A DNA stretch of 64,000 nucleotides, from assembly GCF_022369475.1 (NCBI RefSeq), contig NZ_CP059600.1, positions 1,116,001 to 1,180,000 of the forward strand, written 5' to 3'. The DNA is from Campylobacter sp. RM12651 (GTDB lineage: Bacteria > Campylobacterota > Campylobacteria > Campylobacterales > Campylobacteraceae). Below are positions 35,868 through 44,213 of this stretch, in pieces (positions within the stretch are counted from its first letter, which is position 1; each line of letters starts with the position of its first letter). Below the pieces are notes generated by a model. It had not been told where the DNA came from. It did no database searches and saw only the letters and a program-made list of their open reading frames with translations. The position numbers were made by a program, and so were the translations under genes.

Positions 35868-37664
35868 TTAAAAACTTACTCCGCCTTCTTCGGCGCTTAA
35901 ACAACTATTTCTTAAAGCTTTAAAAAGCTCTCTACCACTACCTAACTCATTTGCACTTAAATCAATATGCTTAATTTCTCTAGTTAAGAAATCATCTTCT
36001 AATACATTTAAAGTGCCATTGATTGCGTCAAATTCTATCAAATCCCCATCTTTAATCTTAGAAATATTTCCATTTAATAAGGCTTCAGGACTTGTATGAA
36101 TTGCTGCAGGAACTTTTCCACTAGCCCCGCTCATTCTACCATCAGTAATTAATGCAACTTTATATCCTTTAGACATTAATACCCCTAAAGGCGGAATTAA
36201 TTTATGAAGTTCAGGCATTCCATTTGCTCTTGGGCCTTGATATTTTACAACTGCTATGAAGTCTTTATTTAATTCGCCTTTTTCGTAAGCTTTCATTAAC
36301 TCAAGTTGGTCGTTAAATACGATAGCTCTTTGTTTAATATATAAATTATCATCGCTTACAGCACTTACTTTAATTACCGAACGACCAATATTTCCACTTA
36401 AAACTTTTAGCCCACCTGTAGTGCTAAATGGCTTATCATAAGTCGTGATTATTTCAACATTTCTGCTATTTTCAAGGCATTTTTCATAAGTAATTTCATC
36501 ATCTTTTAAGATAGGGTCTTTCGTATAATTACTAAGCCCAAATCCTGCTATAGTATTTACATCATCATGTAATGCACCATTATTTAATAATTCATTAATT
36601 ACAAACGACAATCCACCCGCTTCATAAAAATCATTTATATCAGCCTTACCATTAGGATAAACCTTAGCTAAAAGTGGAGTAATATTTGAAATATCATTAA
36701 AATCGTCCCAATTAATAATAATTCCCGCAGCCTTTGCAATTGCAATTAAGTGTAAAGTATGATTGGTTGAGCCACCTGTTGCCATAAGCCCTACTATTGC
36801 ATTTACTATACTTTTTTCATCTATCATTTTGCCTATTGGTAAAATACTTTTATCTTTTACACCTTTTGCAAAATGTCTAGCACTAAAATCAATTATTTTT
36901 TCTCTTAGCTTTGTATTTGGATTAATAAAAGCAGAATTTGGCATATGAAGACCTAATAATTCAATCATAACTTGATTTGAATTAGCAGTTCCATAAAAGG
37001 TGCAAGTGCCTGAACTATGATACATTTTCATTTCAGTATTTAATAAATCTTGCTTAGAAATAAGTCCTTGAGCATATTTTTCTCTAGCAATACTTTTATC
37101 AGAATTACTAAGTCCTGTTGGCATAGGACCACTTGGAATAAACATAGCAGGTAATTGCCCAAATCTTAACGCTCCCATTAAAAGCCCAGGAACTATCTTA
37201 TCACACACTCCAAGATAAAACGCCCCATCAAAAATATTATGAGATAATCCAATCGCTGTGCTCATAGCTATTACATCACGAGAATAAAGGCTAAGTTGCA
37301 TACCATCATAGCCTTGAGTAATACCATCACACATTGAAGGAGTGCAGCTTGCAACTTGAACACTTACACCTTCTTTTATACAAGATTGCTTTAATTTTAA
37401 AGGATAATCCTTGTAAGGTTCGTGAGCTGATAAAACATCGTTATAGCTTGAAATAATAGCTAAATGAGTGCTATTTGAATTATTTAATTTTTCTCTTACG
37501 CTTTCAGGAATTGCTGCATAAGCGTGAGCTAAATTAGCACAACCTAGCTTTGAGCGATTGATTTTTTCATTAGCATTATCTATTAAATTAAGATAATCTT
37601 TTCTAGTTTTTTCACTTCTTTTTATAATCTTTTCAGTGATTTCTAATAATTTTTTATTTGTCAT
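35868..37664 (-). CDS. edd: 6-phosphogluconate dehydratase
   Basis: 598 residues, full-length IlvD/Edd family. Cluster-binding and family motifs: SCTPSMCDGITQGYDGM, LGVCDKIVPG, GTCTFYGTANSNQ, DGRMSGASGK. It dehydrates 6-phosphogluconate to KDPG. Divergent from zwf across a 112-base gap that must hold both promoters. Confidence 0.95.
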   Translation of the reverse strand: MTNKKLLEITEKIIKRSEKTRKDYLNLIDNANEKINRSKLGCANLAHAYAAIPESVREKLNNSNSTHLAIISSYNDVLSAHEPYKDYPLKLKQSCIKEGVSVQVASCTPSMCDGITQGYDGMQLSLYSRDVIAMSTAIGLSHNIFDGAFYLGVCDKIVPGLLMGALRFGQLPAMFIPSGPMPTGLSNSDKSIAREKYAQGLISKQDLLNTEMKMYHSSGTCTFYGTANSNQVMIELLGLHMPNSAFINPNTKLREKIIDFSARHFAKGVKDKSILPIGKMIDEKSIVNAIVGLMATGGSTNHTLHLIAIAKAAGIIINWDDFNDISNITPLLAKVYPNGKADINDFYEAGGLSFVINELLNNGALHDDVNTIAGFGLSNYTKDPILKDDEITYEKCLENSRNVEIITTYDKPFSTTGGLKVLSGNIGRSVIKVSAVSDDNLYIKQRAIVFNDQLELMKAYEKGELNKDFIAVVKYQGPRANGMPELHKLIPPLGVLMSKGYKVALITDGRMSGASGKVPAAIHTSPEALLNGNISKIKDGDLIEFDAINGTLNVLEDDFLTREIKHIDLSANELGSGRELFKALRNSCLSAEEGGVSF

Positions 37665-37776
37665 AAATAAGCTTCTTTCATTTAAAATATTTGATTTATT
37701 ATAAATAAATAAATGTTATTAATGTTAAATCCTTTTTAGTAAGATTTAAAAAATTATTTTTACTTAGGGATTATTT

Positions 37777-39057
37777 ATGAAAACTAATTTTGATTTTTTA
37801 TTATTCGGAGCTACTGGAGATTTAGCTCTTAGAAAACTTTTTCCTTCACTTTATGAAGCCTTTTTAAATGACTTGCTTCACGAAGATTTTAAAATACTTG
37901 CTACAGGTAGAAGCAAGCTTAGCTTAGAAGAATTTAAGCAAAAATTAAACGATAAATCAAAAATCCATTTAAAAGATACTACAAAATGGAACGATTTTTT
38001 AGAAAAAATATCTTATGAGAGCGTAGATATTAATAATCTTGAAGATTTTAAAAAACTTAAAAACAATTTAAGAGATGGCAAAGATACTATTATATATTTT
38101 TCAATTTCGCCTGAATTTTTCATCACTTGCTGTAAGAATTTAAGCGAATTAAATATGAATAAAGACAATGTTAGAATAGTTCTTGAAAAACCTTTAGGAA
38201 TGAGTTTAAATGAATGCAGAGCAATCAATGAAAGCGTAGCAAAATATTATAAAGAAGAACAAATTTATAGAATTGATCATTATCTTGGTAAAAGTATGGT
38301 TAAAGAATTATTTGAGTTTAGAAAACAAAATCCACATTTTAATGCACTACTTAATAAAGACTATGTAAAAAGCATTAATTTATATGTTTTAGAGCGTTTA
38401 GGTGTTGAAAGTCGTGGAGAGTTTTATGATAGTTGCGGTGCTTTAAGAGATATGTTACAAAATCATATGTTACAAATGTTAGCTTTATTTATGATTGATA
38501 TTAATTCAACTAATATTAGAAAAGCTAAGCTTGAGTTTTTTAACTCACTTGAAAAAATTGATTTTAAAAATGTAATTAAAGCTCAATATGAAGCTAATGA
38601 AGATAGCTTAAGTTATTTAGACGAATTAAATGTGGCTAAAGATAGTAGGACAGAAACTTTCGTATCAATTAAAACTAGTTCAAATCAAGAAAATTACAAA
38701 GGCGTTTTAATAAAACTTGCAACAGGCAAAAGAATGGCTGAAAATAAAGTATATTTTGATATTGACTTTAAAAATGGTGGAAAAATGTATATAGAAATCC
38801 AACCAAAACCTAAAATCAAATTCCTGTTAAAAATAGCCGAAGAATTTAAAGAATTTGAAATAGGAATTTGTGATATTGAAAAAATGCCACCTTATGAAAG
38901 ATTACTTTTAAATGTAATTAATAAAGATTTAAGTTCATTTAATGAAAAAGATGAGCTAGAGAGTGCTTGGAAATGGGTGCAAGATGTAATTGATAATGAT
39001 GATTTTACAATGCATAAATACAAAGCCTACACAAATGAAATTATTTTTAAGGACTAA
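37777..39057 (+). CDS. zwf: Glucose-6-phosphate dehydrogenase
   Basis: 426 residues, rather short for the family (often 460-500), but key motifs are intact: nucleotide-binding FGATGDLALRKLFPSL, VLEKPLG and the substrate site YRIDHYLGKSMV. Shortening appears to be in the C-terminal beta domain. It oxidises glucose-6-phosphate to the lactone with NADP or NAD. Its stop is one base from the pgl ATG. Confidence 0.93.
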   Translation: MKTNFDFLLFGATGDLALRKLFPSLYEAFLNDLLHEDFKILATGRSKLSLEEFKQKLNDKSKIHLKDTTKWNDFLEKISYESVDINNLEDFKKLKNNLRDGKDTIIYFSISPEFFITCCKNLSELNMNKDNVRIVLEKPLGMSLNECRAINESVAKYYKEEQIYRIDHYLGKSMVKELFEFRKQNPHFNALLNKDYVKSINLYVLERLGVESRGEFYDSCGALRDMLQNHMLQMLALFMIDINSTNIRKAKLEFFNSLEKIDFKNVIKAQYEANEDSLSYLDELNVAKDSRTETFVSIKTSSNQENYKGVLIKLATGKRMAENKVYFDIDFKNGGKMYIEIQPKPKIKFLLKIAEEFKEFEIGICDIEKMPPYERLLLNVINKDLSSFNEKDELESAWKWVQDVIDNDDFTMHKYKAYTNEIIFKD

Positions 39058-39058
39058 G

Positions 39059-39730
39059 ATGAGATTATTTACATTCAATGACAAAAACATAAGCGAAATC
39101 GCTTTATATAAAGAATTAGTATTTTCATTAAATGAATGTATTAATAGTAAAGGTAGCGTAAATTTTTATGTATCAGGTGGTAAAAGTCCTAAAGATTTAT
39201 TTATTAAATTAAGTAAAGAAAAGCTTGACTGGACTAAAGTAAATGTATTTTTAGTAGATGAAAGGATTTTACCTACAAATCACGAAGATAGTAATACAAA
39301 TCTAGTAAAGCAAAATCTATTACAAAATGATGCTAGTAAGGCTAATTTAATTACTTGTATTAAAGATGAATTAATTAATGATTATGAGGCTTTAAAAAAC
39401 CACGCTAATAATATTTATCAAACTCCTGATATTTTGATTTTAGGTATGGGAGCTGATGCTCATACTGCATCAATCTTTCCAACAGCTTCTAATTTAGATG
39501 AATTATTAAGTGATGAAAACCAAGCTTATCACATAGTAAAAACTCCTAATTACGATAGAATTAGCCTTAGTTTAGAAAGCATATTAAAAGCTAAAAGAAT
39601 ATTTTTAAATATCAGTGGAGATGAGAAATATCAAGTATTTTTATTAGCTTGTAAAGAAAAAAATAAAAAATATCCAATAAGTTATGTAATTAATTCAAAA
39701 GGAAATTTAGATGTCTATTACGCAAAATGA
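39059..39730 (+). CDS. pgl: 6-phosphogluconolactonase
   Basis: 223 residues, starting [10 protein letters not shown] at the ATG at 39059, preceded by aagga and one base after the zwf stop; an in-frame ATG further upstream lies inside zwf and would add a nonsensical segment. Motifs of the DevB/Pgl family: [38 protein letters not shown]. It hydrolyses the lactone to 6-phosphogluconate. Overlaps glk by 20 bases. Confidence 0.93.
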   Translation: MRLFTFNDKNISEIALYKELVFSLNECINSKGSVNFYVSGGKSPKDLFIKLSKEKLDWTKVNVFLVDERILPTNHEDSNTNLVKQNLLQNDASKANLITCIKDELINDYEALKNHANNIYQTPDILILGMGADAHTASIFPTASNLDELLSDENQAYHIVKTPNYDRISLSLESILKAKRIFLNISGDEKYQVFLLACKEKNKKYPISYVINSKGNLDVYYAK

Positions 39731-40682
39731 ATATCCAAGATTATTAGCAGATATTGGTGGAACTAATGCTAGATTTGCATTAGAATTTAAATCAGGAAAT
39801 ATAGATAAAATAGAAGTCTTACAATGCAAAGACTACGATACTATAATAGATGCTGTAAGAGCATATTTAAAAGATAAAAATGTAAATGTAAAACACGCTG
39901 CTTTTGCAATGGCAAATCCTGTTACAAGTGATTTTATACAAATGACTAATAATCATTGGGCTTTTTCAATCAATACCACAAGACTTGCATTAGGATTTGA
40001 TACTTTATTAATTCTAAATGATTTTACCGCTCAAGCACTTGCTATTACAAAATTAAATAGTGATGAATTAGTTCAAATTGGTGGAAGAGAAGCTGAAGAA
40101 AATTGCGTAAAAGCTGTTTTAGGGCCTGGCACAGGACTTGGAGTTAGTGGATTAATCCCTAGTAAAAATGGCTATATTGCACTATCAGGTGAAGGCGGAC
40201 ATGTTAGCTTTGCACCTTTTGATGAGATTGAATCAATGATTTGGCATTATGCAAAAAACAAATTCGGGCATGTATCGGCTGAAAGATTGCTTAGCGGAAT
40301 GGGACTTGAGCTAATATATGAAGCTTTAGCACATAAAGAAGGTATAAATGATACTTTAGACGCTAGTAAAATTAGCGAACTAGCATTAAGCGAAAAATCA
40401 GCTTTATGTAGATTAAGTCTTGATATATTTTGTGCAATGCTAGGAACAATTGCTTCAAATCTAGCATTAACTCTAGGTGCTAGGGGTGGTGTTTATATTT
40501 GTGGTGGGATAATTCCTAAAATATTAGAGTATTTTAAACACTCATCATTTAGAGCAAGATTTGAGAATAAAGGTAGATTTGATAGTTATTTAGCAGCAAT
40601 TCCTGTATTTGTGGTTTTATCAAAATTTCCAGGTATAAACGGCGCTAGTGTGGCACTGCAAAATCATTTAAAGGATAAATAA
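39711..40682 (+). CDS. glk: Glucokinase
   Basis: 323 residues of the bacterial Glk family: [15 protein letters not shown], the catalytic [20 protein letters not shown] and [10 protein letters not shown]. It phosphorylates intracellular glucose with ATP. A ribosome site (aaaagga) lies inside the end of pgl. Its stop overlaps the pgi ATG by one base (TAATG). Its presence implies glucose enters unphosphorylated, via a permease not in this window. Confidence 0.95.
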   Translation: MSITQNEYPRLLADIGGTNARFALEFKSGNIDKIEVLQCKDYDTIIDAVRAYLKDKNVNVKHAAFAMANPVTSDFIQMTNNHWAFSINTTRLALGFDTLLILNDFTAQALAITKLNSDELVQIGGREAEENCVKAVLGPGTGLGVSGLIPSKNGYIALSGEGGHVSFAPFDEIESMIWHYAKNKFGHVSAERLLSGMGLELIYEALAHKEGINDTLDASKISELALSEKSALCRLSLDIFCAMLGTIASNLALTLGARGGVYICGGIIPKILEYFKHSSFRARFENKGRFDSYLAAIPVFVVLSKFPGINGASVALQNHLKDK

Positions 40683-42319
40683 TGTTAAGCAAATTAAAAA
40701 GCTATGAAAAATTATGGTCTTTATACAACAAATCAAAAGATACTCATATGAAAGATTTATTCGCTAATGATAATAATAGAGCGAATAAATACTTTTTAGA
40801 AGTTGGTGGGATTAAGGTTGATTATTCTAAAAATAGAATAGATGAAGAGATTTTAAGCAATCTTATTAATCTTGCAAAAGAAGCTAATTTAGAACAAAAC
40901 ATTAAAGATATGTTTAGTGGTAAAAAGATTAATACCACAGAAAATAGAGCAGCTTTACATATTGCTCTTAGAAATCGTATAAATACACCTATTTATGTAG
41001 ATAATGAAAACATAATGGATGATGTAAATGCAGTGCTTAACAAAATGGAGAAATTCTCTCACGCAATAAGATCAGGCGAGTGGCTAGGCTATACAAATCA
41101 AGTAATAACTGATATTGTAAATATAGGAATTGGTGGCTCTGATTTAGGACCATTGATGGCTTGTGATGCTTTGAAAAAATACGCACACCCAAGACTAAAA
41201 ATGCACTTTGTATCAAATGTAGATGGCTCAAAATTACAAAATGTATTAGATAGCGTTCATCCAGAAACTACACTTTTTATAATAGCGTCAAAAACATTCG
41301 TAACTCAAGAAACCCTAACAAATGCCTTAACTGCTAGAGAGTGGTTTTTAAATCACGCAGTTAATAAACGCTTTGTAGCTAAACATTTCGTAGCAGTTTC
41401 AACTAATAAAAAGGCTGTTGAAGAATTTGGAATAGATAGTAATAATATGTTTGAGTTTTGGAACTGGGTCGGTGGGCGTTATAGTTTGTGGTCTGCAATT
41501 GGTCTTCCTATTATGATTTATTTAGGAAAAGAACATTTTTGGCAAATGCTAGAAGGCGCGTATTTAATGGATTCACATTTTAGCTCGGCTGAATATTCTA
41601 AAAACTTGCCTGTGATTTTGGCTTTAATAGGTATTTGGTATATTAATTTTTATGGTGGTGGCTCACATATAATCGCACCTTATGATGAATATTTAAAGCA
41701 TTTTCCAAGATTTATTCAACAACTTGATATGGAAAGTAATGGAAAACAAGTTAGTAAAAATGGGGAATTAATTAATTACGAAACTTCTCCAATCATTTGG
41801 GGTGAAACAGGAATTAACGCTCAACACGCATTTTTTCAACTACTTCATCAAGGAACTCATATAAGTCCGATTGATTTAATAGTAAGTCTTGAAAAACCAC
41901 ACGATATGCCAGAACACCACGAAATTTTAATTAGCAATGTATTCGCTCAAGCTGAAGCCTTTATGAAAGGCAAAAACAAGGATGAAGTAAGAGCTGAACT
42001 TAGTAAAAGTAATTTAAGTGAAAGTGAGATAGAAAAGCTAATCCCACATAAAGAATTTTCGGGAAATCGCCCTAGCAATACGATTTTATTAGAAAGAATA
42101 AGCCCTAGAAATCTAGGTAGCCTAATTGCATTATATGAGCATAAAATATTCGTTCAAGGTGTGATTTGGGGGATAAATAGTTTTGACCAATTTGGCGTTG
42201 AATTAGGCAAAACTTTGGCTAAAACAATACTTGAAGAGCTAAGAAGTGATGTGAGTTACGAGCACGATAGCTCAACTACAAATCTAATAAAATTATATAA
42301 AGAGTTTAATAAAAAATAA
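40682..42319 (+). CDS. pgi: Glucose-6-phosphate isomerase
   Basis: 545 residues, full length. Signatures: [36 protein letters not shown] and the C-terminal [10 protein letters not shown]. It interconverts glucose-6-phosphate and fructose-6-phosphate, serving both sugar use and gluconeogenesis. Last gene of the zwf-pgl-glk-pgi unit and followed by a terminator hairpin. Confidence 0.95.
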   Translation: MLSKLKSYEKLWSLYNKSKDTHMKDLFANDNNRANKYFLEVGGIKVDYSKNRIDEEILSNLINLAKEANLEQNIKDMFSGKKINTTENRAALHIALRNRINTPIYVDNENIMDDVNAVLNKMEKFSHAIRSGEWLGYTNQVITDIVNIGIGGSDLGPLMACDALKKYAHPRLKMHFVSNVDGSKLQNVLDSVHPETTLFIIASKTFVTQETLTNALTAREWFLNHAVNKRFVAKHFVAVSTNKKAVEEFGIDSNNMFEFWNWVGGRYSLWSAIGLPIMIYLGKEHFWQMLEGAYLMDSHFSSAEYSKNLPVILALIGIWYINFYGGGSHIIAPYDEYLKHFPRFIQQLDMESNGKQVSKNGELINYETSPIIWGETGINAQHAFFQLLHQGTHISPIDLIVSLEKPHDMPEHHEILISNVFAQAEAFMKGKNKDEVRAELSKSNLSESEIEKLIPHKEFSGNRPSNTILLERISPRNLGSLIALYEHKIFVQGVIWGINSFDQFGVELGKTLAKTILEELRSDVSYEHDSSTTNLIKLYKEFNKK

Positions 42320-42323
42320 TTTT

Positions 42324-42346
42324 AGGAATTTCTTTATGAAATTCCT
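42324..42346 (+). terminator. Terminator hairpin after pgi
   Basis: Arms aggaattt / aaattcct with a seven-base loop, followed by attttaaa. The right arm is part of the recurrent 21-mer. Confidence 0.6.
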
Positions 42347-42360
42347 ATTTTAAATTCCAC
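42340..42360 (+). repeat. Recurrent intergenic 21-mer, copy upstream of mod
   Basis: Identical over 21 bases to 17249-17269 next to hsdM. It overlaps the right arm of the pgi terminator and ends 17 bases before the mod start. Confidence 0.5.
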
Positions 42361-42376
42361 GAAAAAAGGAGAGAAA

Positions 42377-44212
42377 ATGGAACTTTTACATAAGGACTGC
42401 AAAAGTAAATTAGATATATTAAAAGAGCATTTTGCTGAATGTTTTGATAAAGATGGAAAATTTAATTTAGAAAAATTCCAAAGCGAAATAGCTGCTAACG
42501 GGGGGGGGGATTTTACAAATGAGAGTTATAGTTTAAATTTTTTAGGCAAAAAACACGCAAAATATCTAGCAAATCTAAAACCATCAAGCTACCTTAAACA
42601 AAACGGCACATTTAATGAAAATCTAAAACAAAATCTACTCATAAAAGGCGATAATTTAGAAGTCTTAAAACACTTACAAAATAGCTATTATAAAAAAATC
42701 AAAATGATTTATATAGACCCACCTTATAATACCGCTAATAAGGATTTTGTCTATAATGATACTAGAGCTTATAAGCTAGATGATTTAATAAACGCTGGAA
42801 TGAGTGAAGATGAAGCTAAAAGAGTGCTAGAGTTTAGCACTAAAAAATCAAGCTCACATTCAGCGTGGCTTACCTTTATGTATCCAAGGCTATTTTTAGC
42901 TAGAAAGCTTTTAAAAGATGATGGAGTGATATTTATCTCAATTGATGATAATGAAGCAGCTCAATTAAAGCTCTTGTGTGATGAGATTTTTGGTGAAGAG
43001 AATTTCGTAGCTGATTTTATTTGGAATAACAAATACACAACTTCTAATGATACAGATATGTCTTATCAACACGAACATATTTTTTGCTATTTTAAGAATA
43101 GGATTAATAATAAATTAAATTTATTACCAAGAAGCGAGAAACAAAATTCTGCATATAAAAATAGAGATAATGATCCTAAAGGTGCTTGGAAACCAACACC
43201 AATTCATGCAAGAAGTGGAAGTGAGCTGGGTAAATATAGTATAACTTTTCCAAATGGAATAACTTGGCAAGCTCCGATAGGTAGATACCCTAGATATTCT
43301 AAAGATAAGTTATTACAGCTATTTTATGATAACGAACTGTATTTTAATTCAAAAGGTGGAATAGATAAAAAAACTTATATTACTGAAGTTAGACAAGGAA
43401 TTTCTTGTGGTAGTGTGTGGAGTTATGATGAAGTGGGGCATACACATAGCAATAATGAAGAATTATCTTCTTTGCTTGGTAAAGGTATTTTTAACGATCC
43501 AAAAGGAACTAAATTATTAAAAAGAATATTACAAATTTCAACCGATAAAGATGATATTGTCCTAGATTTTTTTGCAGGAAGTGGGACAACAGGGCACGCT
43601 ATTATGCAATTAAATGCCGAAGATAGTGGAAATAGAAAGTTTATTTTAGTTCAACTTGATGAGCCAATAGATGAGAAAAAGAGTAAAATTGCTTATGATT
43701 TTGTAAAAAATGAGCTTAATTGCAAGCCAACAATTTATGCAATTACCAAAGAAAGATTAATAAGAGCTGCGAAAAAAATCAAGCAAGATTATCCAAACGC
43801 TACTAATTTAGACTTTAGTGAATTTAAGATAGTATATAAAGATGAATTAGAACTAGAAAAAATAGAAAAACTAGATTTAAGCTTAGGCGATAATCTTTTT
43901 GCACCATTTAATAACGATAAAACAAATGAAATTCTAACTAGCTATAAATTAGCCGATGGTATAGCTTTAGATATGGAATTTAAAATAATAAATATAAACG
44001 ATTATAAGGCTTATTATTGTAATAAATTGCTTTACTTAGTTTTCCCACATTTTAAAAGCGAAAATATCAAAACCCTAATGCAAAAATTACAAGATAATGA
44101 GCTAATTTGTGAAAGAGTTATTTTATACAATACTAGTTTTACGAGTAGCGAACATAAGAGTTTAAAAGAAGCTTTAATTAAATTAGGCATTAAATTACAA
44201 GTGAGATTTTAA
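42377..44212 (+). CDS. mod: Type III DNA methyltransferase Mod (phase-variable)
   Basis: 611 residues. N6-adenine methyltransferase of the beta class: catalytic IDPPYNTANKDF at about residue 113, then RKLLKDDGVIFISIDDNE, a variable target-recognition region about residues 210-380, and SAM motif VLDFFAGSGTTGH near residue 398. A G10 tract at 42500-42509 encodes NGGGD near residue 41-44; the frame is open at this length. It modifies one strand of a short asymmetric site and supplies specificity to Res. One base separates its stop from the res ATG, so res expression is probably linked to Mod translation. Confidence 0.93.
   Translation: MELLHKDCKSKLDILKEHFAECFDKDGKFNLEKFQSEIAANGGGDFTNESYSLNFLGKKHAKYLANLKPSSYLKQNGTFNENLKQNLLIKGDNLEVLKHLQNSYYKKIKMIYIDPPYNTANKDFVYNDTRAYKLDDLINAGMSEDEAKRVLEFSTKKSSSHSAWLTFMYPRLFLARKLLKDDGVIFISIDDNEAAQLKLLCDEIFGEENFVADFIWNNKYTTSNDTDMSYQHEHIFCYFKNRINNKLNLLPRSEKQNSAYKNRDNDPKGAWKPTPIHARSGSELGKYSITFPNGITWQAPIGRYPRYSKDKLLQLFYDNELYFNSKGGIDKKTYITEVRQGISCGSVWSYDEVGHTHSNNEELSSLLGKGIFNDPKGTKLLKRILQISTDKDDIVLDFFAGSGTTGHAIMQLNAEDSGNRKFILVQLDEPIDEKKSKIAYDFVKNELNCKPTIYAITKERLIRAAKKIKQDYPNATNLDFSEFKIVYKDELELEKIEKLDLSLGDNLFAPFNNDKTNEILTSYKLADGIALDMEFKIININDYKAYYCNKLLYLVFPHFKSENIKTLMQKLQDNELICERVILYNTSFTSSEHKSLKEALIKLGIKLQVRF
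42500..42509 (+). repeat. G10 homopolymer tract in mod (contingency locus)
   Basis: Ten consecutive G near codons 42-45 of the methyltransferase. Loss or gain of one G would stop translation soon after the start and silence both methylation and, by coupling, probably restriction. Present state is in frame. Confidence 0.9.
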
Positions 44213-44213
44213 G

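Noticed and set aside
38990-39058. Upstream ATG as start of pgl
   Set aside because: It lies within zwf and adds 23 residues with no family similarity; the ATG at 39059 has a ribosome site and gives the normal N-terminus.
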